Positions 50,987-59,500 of a stretch of 64,000 nucleotides of DNA are shown in pieces. The position numbers and the translations under genes were made by a program. The stretch's first letter is position 1. The number at the start of each line of letters is the position of its first letter. The notes under the pieces were generated by a model. The model was not told the origin of the DNA and did not search any database. It was given only the letters and a program-made list of their open reading frames with translations. Origin of the DNA: Desulfovibrio sp. X2 (lineage in GTDB: Bacteria; Desulfobacterota; Desulfovibrionia; Desulfovibrionales; Desulfovibrionaceae); contig NZ_ATHV01000001.1 of NCBI RefSeq assembly GCF_000422205.1, forward strand, positions 62,001 to 126,000. The letters are read 5' to 3'.

Positions 50987-51382
50987 GTGGGCGGATCCTG
51001 CCATGTGCTCAAGCGTCTGGGGAACCATGAATACTACTGCGTCGTGGAGCTGGCGCTGCGCGTCATCGGCGGCAAGTGGAAGCCGCTCATCCTCTACCGC
51101 CTGGTCGACGGCGGGGTGATGCGCTTCTCCGAGCTTCGGCGCAGCATCCCGAGCATCACCCAGAAGATGCTCACGCAGCAGCTGCGCGAACTCGAGAACG
51201 ACGGCATCGTGCTGCGCACGGTGCACGCCGAGGTCCCGCCGCGGGTGGAGTACGCCCTCTCGGACCTGGGACAGAGCGTGATGCCGGTGTTGCACCAGCT
51301 GTGCGAGTGGGGCAGGGACTACGAGCTGCGCATGGCCGAGGGCGAGGACGCCGGGGCCTGCCGCGCCGTGGGCGGCGCGTAA
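50987..51382 (+). CDS. HxlR-family winged-helix regulator
   Basis: A 131-residue DNA-binding protein with the HxlR signature CVVELALRVIGGKWKPLIL, RFSELRRSIPSITQKMLT and LRELENDGIVLR. Start GTG follows GAGAAGGGGA. It is divergent from the nitroreductase gene and probably controls it, possibly through a redox-active Cys near residue 18. No ATG fits in frame. Confidence 0.88.
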   Translation: MGGSCHVLKRLGNHEYYCVVELALRVIGGKWKPLILYRLVDGGVMRFSELRRSIPSITQKMLTQQLRELENDGIVLRTVHAEVPPRVEYALSDLGQSVMPVLHQLCEWGRDYELRMAEGEDAGACRAVGGA

Positions 51383-51412
51383 GGCGCAGGGGCCGTTCGC
51401 GGCCGCAGGCGG

Positions 51413-53389
51413 CTACAGGAAGCGGATCTCGGCGCGCGTGGTTTCGGCGTCCAGGGGCTTCATCTCCACCTTGACCTCGGTCTTGAAGTGGGCCGCGCTG
51501 CCCTTGATCACGCCCTCGAAGTAGTCGAACAGGGCGCGGGGCGAGCGGTAGTTCATGAACAGCACGTCGCCCTTGTCCTCGTAGGTGAACTTGGGCGGGT
51601 GCACGCCGGGCATGTCGCGCGTGATGCGCACGTGCATGGCGTCCATGCCGAGCAGGAACTCCTTCAGCGTCCGGGCCTTGAAATACTGCTTGTAGTAGCG
51701 GGCGAACTGGCCCGGGGTGAAGAAGCCCAGGTCGTGCAGGATCTTTTTGCGCGGCGTGCCGGTGAGCCTGGCCGCGATGTCCGCCATCTGCGCGATGACG
51801 CCGTCGGGGTAGCTCTCCTGGGGCAGGAAGACGGGCCCGCCCATCTCCTTGTCCATCGCGGCGAAGACCTTCTCGCCGTAGGTCTGGCGGATGTAGTCCT
51901 GCATCAGCTTGGGCAGGATGCCCTTCATCTTGCCGCGCGAATCGTCCTTTCCGCCGCCCGCGCCGCCCGCGCCGTTCTCCCCGCCCATGCGCCGCGCAAG
52001 GCCCAGGAGCTCCTGCGAGAGCTTGGCCAGGTCCTTGGTGGCCTGGGCCTGCTGGTCGGCGCCCTCGTAGGCGTCGCGCGCGATCTGCGCGATCTCCCCG
52101 GTGCTGCGCTTGATCTCCTCGGCGGCCGCGGACTGCGATTCCGACGACTGGGCGATCTGGCCCACGCGCCCGGCCACGTCCTCCACAAGGCGCTTGATGC
52201 TCTCCAGCGCCTCGCCCACCTGGCCCGAGAGTCCGGTGCTCTCCTCCACGCGGCGGCCGGTCTCCTCCATGGAGGTCACGGCCTCGCCCGAGCCCGTCTG
52301 GATCTCGGACACGGCCTCGCCCACCTCGCGCGTCGCGGACATGGTCTTCTCGGCGAGCTTGCGCACCTCGTCGGCGACCACGGCGAAGCCGCGGCCCGCG
52401 TCGCCCGCGCGCGCGGCCTCGATGGCCGCGTTCAGCGCCAGCAGGTTGGTCTGGTCCGCGATGTCGTTGATCACGCCGATGATGTCGCCGATGCGCCCGG
52501 CGCGCTCGTCCAGGCGGCGCAGGATCTCGGCCAGCTTGCCCGCGGCCTCCGAGGCCGAGGTGTTGCCGCTGACAGCGCGGGTCACCAGGTCCACGCCCGC
52601 GAAGGCGGCCTGCTTGGCCTCCTCGGCGGCGTCCGAGGCGCCGGAGGCGTTGCCCGCGACGTCGAAGATGGCCTCGGACACGGTGTCCACGCCCTGGGCC
52701 ACGGCGTCGGTCTGGTCCTTCTGGCGGCGGGAGTTTTCGGCCTGCTCCTCGGCCGAGGCGCTCATGAGCTCCGAGGCGGAGGCCAGGCGCTGCGCGAGCT
52801 GGACCATGGCCCCGGCGGCCTCGGCAAAGCCCTTTTCCCGCTCGGCGAAGCGCTTCTGCTCCGCGACGAGCGCGGTCCGGTCGCGGAAGGCCACCAGGCG
52901 GCGGCCGCCCGCGTTCTCCAGCGGCGCGGAAGCCGCCTCGACCGGTTGCGTGCCCGCGATGAGCCCGGGCCTGAAGTCGCCCGCGTCGCGCAAAAGGTCC
53001 GCGGCCTCGCCCTTTTCGGGCTTGAAGAGGGACTGCACGGAAGAGGCCCGCCCCGAGCCGCCCGGCAGGGCCTGCATTCCCCGGCTGGCGAGCAGCACGT
53101 CGCCGCCGGGCCCGGCCAGGAGCAGCGGCAGAGGGCAGTCGGCCAAGGCCTTTTCGAGCTGCGCGGTCCTGGCCTTCTCCTCGCCCAGGGCCTGGGCGTG
53201 GACCGCCTCGCCGTGCGCGAGCGCCGCACGCAGGCGCGAGGCGAGATAGAATCCGGCGGCGGCCAGGAAGAGGGCCAGCAGGGCCGCGGCCCACAGGAGG
53301 CCGAGAAAATTCGCGACAAGCACGGCTGCGGCCGCGAACAGGCCGAAGACCGCGAGAACGGGTATGGCGGCGGAAGCGTCCCGGGACAT
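51413..53389 (-). CDS. Methyl-accepting chemotaxis protein with C-terminal H-NOX heme domain
   Basis: A 658-residue receptor. Two N-terminal membrane segments (about 9-55), a PAS-like region (about 75-180), the signalling hairpin with [19 protein letters not shown], and a complete H-NOX domain (488-658) that binds heme. In H-NOX the proximal His is H586 (AMHVRITRD), the heme-propionate motif YxSxR is YRSPR (614-618), and a Tyr (Y623, in LFDYFEG) aligns with the distal Tyr that stabilises O2 in anaerobe H-NOX proteins. An O2 (or NO) chemoreceptor is predicted. AGGAGGGG precedes the ATG. The H-NOX domain is C-terminal here, whereas in the Thermoanaerobacter receptor it is N-terminal, as I recall. 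Confidence 0.88.
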   Translation of the reverse strand: MSRDASAAIPVLAVFGLFAAAAVLVANFLGLLWAAALLALFLAAAGFYLASRLRAALAHGEAVHAQALGEEKARTAQLEKALADCPLPLLLAGPGGDVLLASRGMQALPGGSGRASSVQSLFKPEKGEAADLLRDAGDFRPGLIAGTQPVEAASAPLENAGGRRLVAFRDRTALVAEQKRFAEREKGFAEAAGAMVQLAQRLASASELMSASAEEQAENSRRQKDQTDAVAQGVDTVSEAIFDVAGNASGASDAAEEAKQAAFAGVDLVTRAVSGNTSASEAAGKLAEILRRLDERAGRIGDIIGVINDIADQTNLLALNAAIEAARAGDAGRGFAVVADEVRKLAEKTMSATREVGEAVSEIQTGSGEAVTSMEETGRRVEESTGLSGQVGEALESIKRLVEDVAGRVGQIAQSSESQSAAAEEIKRSTGEIAQIARDAYEGADQQAQATKDLAKLSQELLGLARRMGGENGAGGAGGGKDDSRGKMKGILPKLMQDYIRQTYGEKVFAAMDKEMGGPVFLPQESYPDGVIAQMADIAARLTGTPRKKILHDLGFFTPGQFARYYKQYFKARTLKEFLLGMDAMHVRITRDMPGVHPPKFTYEDKGDVLFMNYRSPRALFDYFEGVIKGSAAHFKTEVKVEMKPLDAETTRAEIRFL

Positions 53390-53507
53390 CTGTTCCCCTC
53401 CTGGCGAACGGCGCGGTTGAGCGCCGAAGGCAATCTAGCCCAGGCGGGTATCGACCGCAAGGACGGGTCCGAAAGGCGCCACCCGCAGGGGATGTCAGGA
53501 CGGGCGT

Positions 53508-53554
53508 CCCCGGGCGGCGCCGCTCCCTGTCCGGGAAACGGCGCCGCCCCGGGG
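53508..53554. terminator. GC-rich hairpin after flavodoxin
   Basis: CCCCGGGCGGCGCCG (53508-53522) pairs with CGGCGCCGCCCCGGGG (53539-53554) with one bulge. It lies 19 bases after the flavodoxin stop and before the chemoreceptor gene. No T run follows, so its strength is uncertain. Confidence 0.55.
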
Positions 53555-53573
53555 GCGTCCGGGGGCCGTCAGG

Positions 53574-54020
53574 CTAGACGGCCGCGGCCAGGCGCGCGAT
53601 CCACTCGTTCACGAGCCCGGTGGACTGGGCGGGATTCCTGTCGATCTTCAGGCTCGGCAGGAGAAGATCCGCGCCGCGCTCGCGGGCGCGCTGCTCCACG
53701 AAGTCCACGGCCTTGCAGAAGCGGTCGTAGCCCTTGTCCCCGCAGCCGAAGACGGCCGCCCGGCGGCCCTTGAGGTCGGCCGAGGCCATGTCCTCGTAGA
53801 AGGACTTGAAGTCCTCGGTGACCTCCTCGTCGACGGCGCCCCAGGTGGAGACGCCGAAGAGCAGGACGTCGCAGGGGGCCGCGAAGAATTCGGGGCCCGT
53901 GACGGCGGCGTCGGCGAGGCTGACCGTGTGGCCGCTCTTGCCGAGTCCGGCGGCGATCATTTCCGCCGCGCTCTTGGTGTTGCCCGTTTCGCTGCCGTAG
54001 ACGATGCAGACGCTGGCCAT
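53574..54020 (-). CDS. Flavodoxin
   Basis: A 148-residue FMN electron carrier, the same length as D. vulgaris flavodoxin. The phosphate loop is SETGNTKSAAEM; the aromatic FMN-flanking loops are STWGAVDEE and FGCGDKGYDRFC. AGGAGG precedes the ATG. It follows thiM with a 35-base gap on the same strand. Confidence 0.94.
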   Translation of the reverse strand: MASVCIVYGSETGNTKSAAEMIAAGLGKSGHTVSLADAAVTGPEFFAAPCDVLLFGVSTWGAVDEEVTEDFKSFYEDMASADLKGRRAAVFGCGDKGYDRFCKAVDFVEQRARERGADLLLPSLKIDRNPAQSTGLVNEWIARLAAAV

Positions 54021-54055
54021 AAAGCCTCCTTGAGGGTGCTTGCCGAAGCGGCGTG

Positions 54056-54877
54056 TCAGGCGTCGCGCGCCCTGAACCTGGCCTCCACGTCCTCGGGGCA
54101 GAGTCCGTAGAGGGCGTCGAGGAAGTTTTGCTGGAAGGAGCCGGGCCCCTGCGAGACGGCTCCGGCCATCTCGCCGCACACGGCCATGGTCCCCATGGCG
54201 TGCACGGCCGCCGTGAAGCCCGAGGTGTTGACCGCGGCGAAGGCGCCGATGATCGCCGTGGCCGTGCAGCCCATGCCCGTGACCCGCGGCATGAGCGAAT
54301 CCCCGCCGTCCACGGCCACGGCCCGGGTGCCGTCCGTGACGTAGTCCGTGGCGCCGGAGACGACCACCACGCAGGCGAAGCTCCTGGCCAGGGCGCGCGC
54401 CGCGGCCACGGCCTCGGAGCTCGCGTGGGTGCTGTCCACGCCCTTGGTCTGCCCCTTGGCCGCAAGCCCGCAGGCCGCCTGGGCCAGGGCTATGATCTCG
54501 GAGGCGTTGCCGCGCACGATGCCCGGCGAGACGTCGGTCATGAGGGCCGCGGAGGTCTCGGTGCGCAGGGTGGAGGCCCCGGCGCCCACCGGGTCCAGGA
54601 CCACGGGGATGCCGCGCTCGCGCGCCGTGGCCCCGGCCAGGCGCATGGCCTCTATCCAGGCGGGCGAGAGGGTGCCGATGTTCAGCACCAGGGCCCCGGC
54701 GATGCCCGCCAGCTCCTGGACCTCCTCGCGCGCATGAGCCATGACCGGCGAGGCGCCGATGGAGAGCAGGGCGTTGGCCGTGGAGTTCATGACCACGTAG
54801 TTGGTGATGTTGTGGACGAGCGGGCCCGTGGAGCGGATGCGCTCCACGTCCTGCCAGAGGGCGGTTGCGGGATGCAT
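54056..54877 (-). CDS. thiM: Hydroxyethylthiazole kinase
   Basis: A 273-residue ribokinase-fold kinase salvaging the thiazole moiety of thiamine. Signatures are PLVHNITNYVVMN, ALLSIGASPVMAHA, VVLDPVGAGAS, RGNASEI and the catalytic region MGCTATAIIGAF. AAGGAG precedes the ATG. No THI-box (TPP riboswitch) sequence was recognised in the leader, and thiE/thiD are absent from the window. Confidence 0.93.
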   Translation of the reverse strand: MHPATALWQDVERIRSTGPLVHNITNYVVMNSTANALLSIGASPVMAHAREEVQELAGIAGALVLNIGTLSPAWIEAMRLAGATARERGIPVVLDPVGAGASTLRTETSAALMTDVSPGIVRGNASEIIALAQAACGLAAKGQTKGVDSTHASSEAVAAARALARSFACVVVVSGATDYVTDGTRAVAVDGGDSLMPRVTGMGCTATAIIGAFAAVNTSGFTAAVHAMGTMAVCGEMAGAVSQGPGSFQQNFLDALYGLCPEDVEARFRARDA

Positions 54878-55216
54878 GGGCAGGTGTCTCCTTCTGAGGC
54901 GGAAAGTCCGTTTCCCACGGCTTACCGCAGGCCGGGGCGCCCGGCAAGGCGCAGACGGGCGGAGGGGGAAAATATCATGGCCCGGCATCCCCTCCGAAGG
55001 GTAAGCGACACAGAGGACGCGCACTCCCGAAGCGTCGTTTTGCGGCTGCGCGAAAACCGTGGACCAAGGTTTGACGAGGCCACGGCAGAGGGCGTATAAG
55101 GTGCGACTGTCATCCGGTATAGATGGTCTTCGAGGCTGGCTCGAGGGGACCGTTACGGGCAGGTTTTCTGCAGATATATCAAACTGTTTGGAATATATAT
55201 CCGGTTGTCCGAAGTG
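54878..55216. other. Divergent region between thiM and mlaE
   Basis: 339 bases without a supported gene. The mlaE promoter is at 55071-55100. AT-rich sequence with ATATAT tracts runs from about 55170 to 55201, just before mlaE. No clear promoter was found for thiM. Confidence 0.4.
55071..55100 (+). promoter_or_regulatory. Promoter of the mla operon
   Basis: TTGACG (55071-55076) and TATAAG (55095-55100) are 18 bases apart. Transcription would start near 55107, leaving a leader of about 110 bases before mlaE. Confidence 0.6.
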
Positions 55217-56005
55217 ATGCTCACCGCACCGATCGCCTGGCTCGGCCGCCAAGGCCTTTCCTTCGTCACCGAGTCCGGGCGCTACGTCTGTTTCTCGGTC
55301 CGGGCCTGCGCGGCCATGTTCCGTCTCCCCCTGCAGTTCGTGCGCAGCACGGAGCAGGTCTATTTCGTGGGCGTGCGCTCCATGTCCGTCATCCTGCTCA
55401 TCGGCCTGTTCACCGGCATGGTCCTCGGCCTGCAGGGCTACTACGCGCTGGTCAAGTTCGGCTCGGAAGGCATGCTCGGCGCGGCCGTGGCCCTCTCGCT
55501 CATCCGCGAGCTCGGGCCGGTGCTCACGGCGATCATGGTCATCGGCCGGGCCGGCTCGGCCATGACCGCGGAGATCGGCGTGATGCGCATCTCCGAGCAG
55601 ATCGACGCCCTGGACACCATGGACATCGACCCGGTGCGCTATCTGGTGAGCCCCAAGGTGGCGGGCTCCATCCTCTGCTTTCCGCTGCTCACGGCCTTCT
55701 TCGACGTCGTGGGCATCATCGGCGGCTACCTCACGGGCGTGGTCCTGCTCGGCGTCAACTCGGGAGTCTACTGGTACCGCATCCAGTCCGCCGTGGAGCT
55801 GCGGGACGTGAGCGGCGGCTTCGTCAAGTCGCTCATCTTCGCTCTCATCGTGGCCACCATGTGCAGCTACCAGGGCTACTACACGCACCTGCGCTCGCGC
55901 GGCTTCGGCGCCGTGGGCGTCAGCCTGTCCACGACCACGGCCGTGGTCATCTCCTGCGTCATGGTCCTGGTCAGCGACTACGTCATCACCACCTTCTTCA
56001 TGTAG
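55217..56005 (+). CDS. mlaE: MlaE-type phospholipid ABC permease
   Basis: A 262-residue inner-membrane permease of the MlaE family with about five segments and the conserved GMVLGLQGYYAL, LIRELGPVLTAIMVIGRAGSAMTAEIG, MRISEQIDALDTM and LFCFPL-like segments. It forms the MlaFEDB complex moving phospholipids between outer and inner membranes. The start is uncertain: ATG 55217, GTG 55214 and TTG 55205 are in frame and none has a strong ribosome site. First gene of a complete mlaEFDCA set. Confidence 0.88.
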   Translation: MLTAPIAWLGRQGLSFVTESGRYVCFSVRACAAMFRLPLQFVRSTEQVYFVGVRSMSVILLIGLFTGMVLGLQGYYALVKFGSEGMLGAAVALSLIRELGPVLTAIMVIGRAGSAMTAEIGVMRISEQIDALDTMDIDPVRYLVSPKVAGSILCFPLLTAFFDVVGIIGGYLTGVVLLGVNSGVYWYRIQSAVELRDVSGGFVKSLIFALIVATMCSYQGYYTHLRSRGFGAVGVSLSTTTAVVISCVMVLVSDYVITTFFM

Positions 56006-56012
56006 GCGCGCC

Positions 56013-57239
56013 ATGGCAGAGCCGCTCATAGAATTCCGCGACCTGAGGAAGAGCTTCGGCGACAACGCCGTGCTCAAGGGGGTCGACCTGACCTTCCACC
56101 AGGGCGAGATCACGACCATCATCGGCAAGTCCGGGGTGGGCAAGAGCGTGATGATCAAGCACATCGTCGGCCTGCTGGAGCCGGACTCGGGCGAGATCCT
56201 GGTCAGGGGGCGCCCGCTCTCGAAGATGGACAAGGGCGAGCGCAAGGCCTTCAAGGGGCGCGTCAGCTACATGTTCCAGAGCAACGCGCTCTTCGACTCC
56301 ATGACCGTCTTCGACAACGTGGCCCTGCCCCTGCGCGAGCGGCGCCATCTGCCGGAATCCGAGGTGCGCGGCAAGGTGCTCGGCCTGCTCGAGATCCTCG
56401 AACTGCCCCACGTCACGGACCGCTACCCCTCGCAGCTCTCGGGCGGCATGCAGAAGCGCGTGGCCCTGGCCCGGGCGCTCATCAGCGAGCCCGAGATCGT
56501 GCTCTTCGACGAGCCGACCACCGGACTCGACCCGCTGCGCAAGAACGCGGTCCTGGCCATGATCAGCCGCTACCAGCGCCACTTCGGCTTCACGGCGATC
56601 ATGGTCAGCCACGACGTGCCCGACGTCTTCTACATCTCGAACCGCATCGCCATCCTCGAGGGCGGCGAGATACTCTTCCAGGGAAGCCCCGTGGATCTCG
56701 AGCGCTCGGGCAACTCGGTGGCCGTGGAGTTCCTGGCCAGCCTCGAGCGCCTGGAGAACGAGATCATGGGCCTTCTCGACTGCCACGAGCTCTCGGCCGC
56801 CCTGGCCGGGGAGCCGGACGGCGGAGCCGGGCGTCCCGCCGCGCTCCTGGCCGTGGAGGACATGGCCGGGGTCAAGGCCTCGGCCGGGGACATCGGCGCG
56901 CACAAGGTGCTGGACGCCTGCATCTCGCTCGCCCGCGACCACGCGGGCAAGGACGCGCTGCTCGCGCGCACCGGGGCGGGAGAATTCCTCTGCCTCCTGC
57001 CGCGGGGCGAGGACAAGGAAGTGGAACGTTTCCTCACGGATATTTCCCGTGATCTCAAGGACGGTTCGGCCCGCTGCTGCCTGAGCGCATCCATCGACCT
57101 CTCGGTCGGGGTGCTGGGCGGGCGCGCGGACCTGGACGCAGTGGACTGCCGCGAGGCGGCCCGGCGCGCCCGCGCCGGATCGACCCTGCTGGGCCGCATG
57201 CAGTGCGGCTGGCACGGCGACGGGGGAGAAGGACAATGA
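56013..57239 (+). CDS. mlaF: MlaF-type ABC ATPase fused to a degenerate GGDEF-like domain
   Basis: A 408-residue protein; ordinary MlaF is about 270. Residues 1-250 are a normal MlaF ATPase: Walker A GKSGVGKS (38-45), Q89, signature LSGGMQ (142-147), Walker B IVLFDEP (162-168), His200. After a Gly/Pro linker (265-275), residues 276-395 resemble a GGDEF domain. LLAVEDM matches its first strand, GAHKVLDACISLARD its GDKVL helix, LLARTGAGEFLCLLP its signature hairpin (GAGEF at 321-325 instead of GGDEF), and LSASIDLSVGV a later strand. Catalytic metal residues are missing, so binding or dimerisation rather than synthesis is likely. Stop overlaps mlaD start. Confidence 0.85.
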   Translation: MAEPLIEFRDLRKSFGDNAVLKGVDLTFHQGEITTIIGKSGVGKSVMIKHIVGLLEPDSGEILVRGRPLSKMDKGERKAFKGRVSYMFQSNALFDSMTVFDNVALPLRERRHLPESEVRGKVLGLLEILELPHVTDRYPSQLSGGMQKRVALARALISEPEIVLFDEPTTGLDPLRKNAVLAMISRYQRHFGFTAIMVSHDVPDVFYISNRIAILEGGEILFQGSPVDLERSGNSVAVEFLASLERLENEIMGLLDCHELSAALAGEPDGGAGRPAALLAVEDMAGVKASAGDIGAHKVLDACISLARDHAGKDALLARTGAGEFLCLLPRGEDKEVERFLTDISRDLKDGSARCCLSASIDLSVGVLGGRADLDAVDCREAARRARAGSTLLGRMQCGWHGDGGEGQ

Positions 57240-57703
57240 GTAGCAGCAACAGGTTGAATCTCGAGCTGGCGGTGGGGACCTTCGTCTTCATCTGCCTCCT
57301 GTGCGTGGGATACCTGACCATCAAGCTCGGCAAGATGGAGGTCATCGGCGGCAACGACTACCCGATCAGGGCCGAGTTCGCCTCGGTCACCGGGCTGCGC
57401 GCCGGAAGCTCCGTGGAGATGGCGGGCGTGCCGGTCGGCCGCGTGTCGTCCATCACCCTGAACACGCAGGACATGCGTGCCGTGGTGACCATGAAGATCG
57501 CCAAGGACATCAAGCTCTCCGACGATTCCATCGCCTCCATCAAGACTTCCGGGCTCATCGGCGACAAGTACGTCAGCATCTCTCCGGGCGGCTCCGGGGA
57601 GTACATCAAGCCCGGCGGACGCATCATCGACACCGAGTCCGCAGTGGACATCGAAGGCCTGATCAGCAAGTATGCCTTCGGCAACGTGGAAAAATCGCAG
57701 TAG
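57236..57703 (+). CDS. mlaD: MlaD-type MCE-domain protein
   Basis: A 155-residue inner-membrane-anchored periplasmic protein. One N-terminal transmembrane segment (about 10-32) precedes an MCE domain with GLRAGSSVEMAGVPVGRVSSI and IKTSGLIGDKYVSISPG. It forms a hexameric lipid-conducting ring bound to the MlaFE core. ATG overlaps the mlaF stop (ATGA). Confidence 0.94.
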   Translation: MSSSNRLNLELAVGTFVFICLLCVGYLTIKLGKMEVIGGNDYPIRAEFASVTGLRAGSSVEMAGVPVGRVSSITLNTQDMRAVVTMKIAKDIKLSDDSIASIKTSGLIGDKYVSISPGGSGEYIKPGGRIIDTESAVDIEGLISKYAFGNVEKSQ

Positions 57704-57719
57704 TTCCAAGGGGGACTCA

Positions 57720-58334
57720 ATGGCCAAGCGCGCGATCGCCCTCGCGATCCTCATCCTCTTCGCCCTGCCGCTCGCGGCCCGCGCCGACGCGCCCATGGAC
57801 ACCATGAAGACCTTCGTGGACCAGGCCCTGGCCGTGCTGCGCGATCCCGCCTACAAGCCCGAGTCCAAGAAGGCCGAGCAGCGCGACAAGCTCGCCGCGC
57901 TCGCGGATACCGTCTTCGACTGGGTCGAGCTCTCGCGCCGCACCCTGGCGCTCAACTGGAACAGGCTCGACGTGCCCCAGCGCAAGGAGTTCGTCGGACT
58001 CTACCGCCAGCTCCTGGAAAAGACCTACATGGACCGCATCCAGGCCTACAGCGACGAGAAGGTGGAGTTCACCGGCGAGAACAAGCTGGACCAGAACCAG
58101 GTGGAGGTCCTGACCGTGGTCAAGGCCAAGGACAAGGACATCCCCATCACCTACCGGCTCATCAACCGCACCGGAACGTGGCACGTCTACGACGTGATCA
58201 TCGAGGGCGTGAGTCTCGTGCAGAACTACCGCACCCAGTTCAACAACATCCTGTCGAACAAGTCTCCCAAGGAGATGCTCGACGACCTGCGCCAGAAAGT
58301 AGCCACCGGCGATACGTCCGGGGCCAAGCAGTAG
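57720..58334 (+). CDS. mlaC: MlaC-type periplasmic phospholipid carrier
   Basis: A 204-residue exported protein: signal peptide (AKRAIALAILILFALPLAARA), then the MlaC/Tol2 domain with VFDWVELSRRTLALNWNRL, EFVGLYRQLLEKTYM and WHVYDVIIEGVSLVQNYR. It ferries phospholipids between MlaA at the outer membrane and MlaD at the inner membrane. GGGGGA precedes the ATG. Confidence 0.93.
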   Translation: MAKRAIALAILILFALPLAARADAPMDTMKTFVDQALAVLRDPAYKPESKKAEQRDKLAALADTVFDWVELSRRTLALNWNRLDVPQRKEFVGLYRQLLEKTYMDRIQAYSDEKVEFTGENKLDQNQVEVLTVVKAKDKDIPITYRLINRTGTWHVYDVIIEGVSLVQNYRTQFNNILSNKSPKEMLDDLRQKVATGDTSGAKQ

Positions 58335-58344
58335 GAGACCTTCC

Positions 58345-59472
58345 ATGATGTCGTCGATGCCGTCGATGTCGTCCATGCGCCGCATCGTGCTGCCGGTCGT
58401 CGCGGGCTGCCTGCTGCTTCTCGCCGCGCTGCCCGCCCTGGCCGCCTCCCTGGATTCGCCCACCGCCGCTCCCGAGCCCGGTCGCATGACCTGGGTGCGG
58501 ATCATGAACGGCAACGCGCCAGAGCTGCCCACCAGCATGGGCCTGGCCGAGGCCCGCTGGGAGCTGCAGCAGTCCCGGATGGCCGCCTCCATGGAGGTCC
58601 TCTCTCCGGGCGCCGGCGCCGCCATGAGCGTGGATCCGACCGGCGTGCGCCTGGTCGAGCGCAGCTACTTCGACGACCAGGCCGTGCTCCTGACCCAGAA
58701 CGACGCCGCGACCGGCGCGCAGCAGACCAAGGTCATCAACGACTCCGACCTCGAGGGGAACTACGTGCCCCCCGAAGGGGAGAAGGCTCCGCCCGCCGCC
58801 TCCCGCCCGGATCCCTGGGAGGGCTTCAACCGGGCCATGTTCCAGTTCAACGACCGCATGTATTTCTGGGTGCTGAAGCCCGCGGCCCAGGGGTATTCAA
58901 TCCTGGTTCCCGAGCCCGCGCGCATCGGCATCGCCAACGTTTTCGACAACATCCGCTTCCCGATCCGCTTCGTGAACGACCTCTTCCAGGCCAAGTTCGA
59001 GAACTCGTTCCGCGAGCTTCTGCGCTTCCTCGTGAACACGGTCTTCGGCCTGGGCGGCCTGGTCAACAGCAGCCGCGACCACGCCTACCTGAACCCGCCG
59101 CGCCAGGACCTGGGCAAGACCTTCAAGACCTGGGGCATCGACAGCGGCCCGTTCGTGATCTGGCCCGTCTTCGGCCCCTACACCGTCCGCTCCTCGTTCG
59201 GCGACATCGGCGACTCCTTCCTCTGGCCGCCGACCTACATCAAGCCCTGGTACTGGCCCGTGATCATCTGGACGGGAGAGAAGGTCAACGAGCAGAGCCT
59301 GCGCATGGGCGACTACGAGGCGCTCAAGGCCGCGTCCCTGGATCCCTACGTGGCCGTGCGCGACCTTTACCTGCAGTACCGCGATCGTCCGGACTACGAC
59401 CCCTACTACGACAGCCCGGACAAGAAGCCGCCCGAGCCCGCGTACACGCCGCTCAACCTGCAGAACAAGTAG
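58345..59472 (+). CDS. mlaA: MlaA (VacJ)-type outer-membrane lipid asymmetry protein
   Basis: A 375-residue protein, longer than the usual 250 because of an extra N-terminal stretch of about 120 residues before the MlaA domain. The domain starts at DPWEGFNRAMFQFNDRMYF and continues with RIGIANVFDNIRFPIRFVNDLFQ, NTVFGLGGL, GPYTVRSSFGDIGD and the C-terminal YLQYR. A signal sequence is present; VAGC at residue 22 is a possible lipobox, but a signal-peptidase I site (LPALAAS) also fits, so lipoprotein status is undecided. AGGAG precedes the ATG. Last gene of the mla operon. Confidence 0.9.
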   Translation: MMSSMPSMSSMRRIVLPVVAGCLLLLAALPALAASLDSPTAAPEPGRMTWVRIMNGNAPELPTSMGLAEARWELQQSRMAASMEVLSPGAGAAMSVDPTGVRLVERSYFDDQAVLLTQNDAATGAQQTKVINDSDLEGNYVPPEGEKAPPAASRPDPWEGFNRAMFQFNDRMYFWVLKPAAQGYSILVPEPARIGIANVFDNIRFPIRFVNDLFQAKFENSFRELLRFLVNTVFGLGGLVNSSRDHAYLNPPRQDLGKTFKTWGIDSGPFVIWPVFGPYTVRSSFGDIGDSFLWPPTYIKPWYWPVIIWTGEKVNEQSLRMGDYEALKAASLDPYVAVRDLYLQYRDRPDYDPYYDSPDKKPPEPAYTPLNLQNK

Positions 59473-59500
59473 GTTCGGCGGCCCCGGGAGACGCAAGGCG

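Noticed and set aside
54878-55016. TPP riboswitch upstream of thiM
   Set aside because: I looked for the CTGAGA and ACC(C)TTTGAACCTGATC core elements on the minus strand and found neither.
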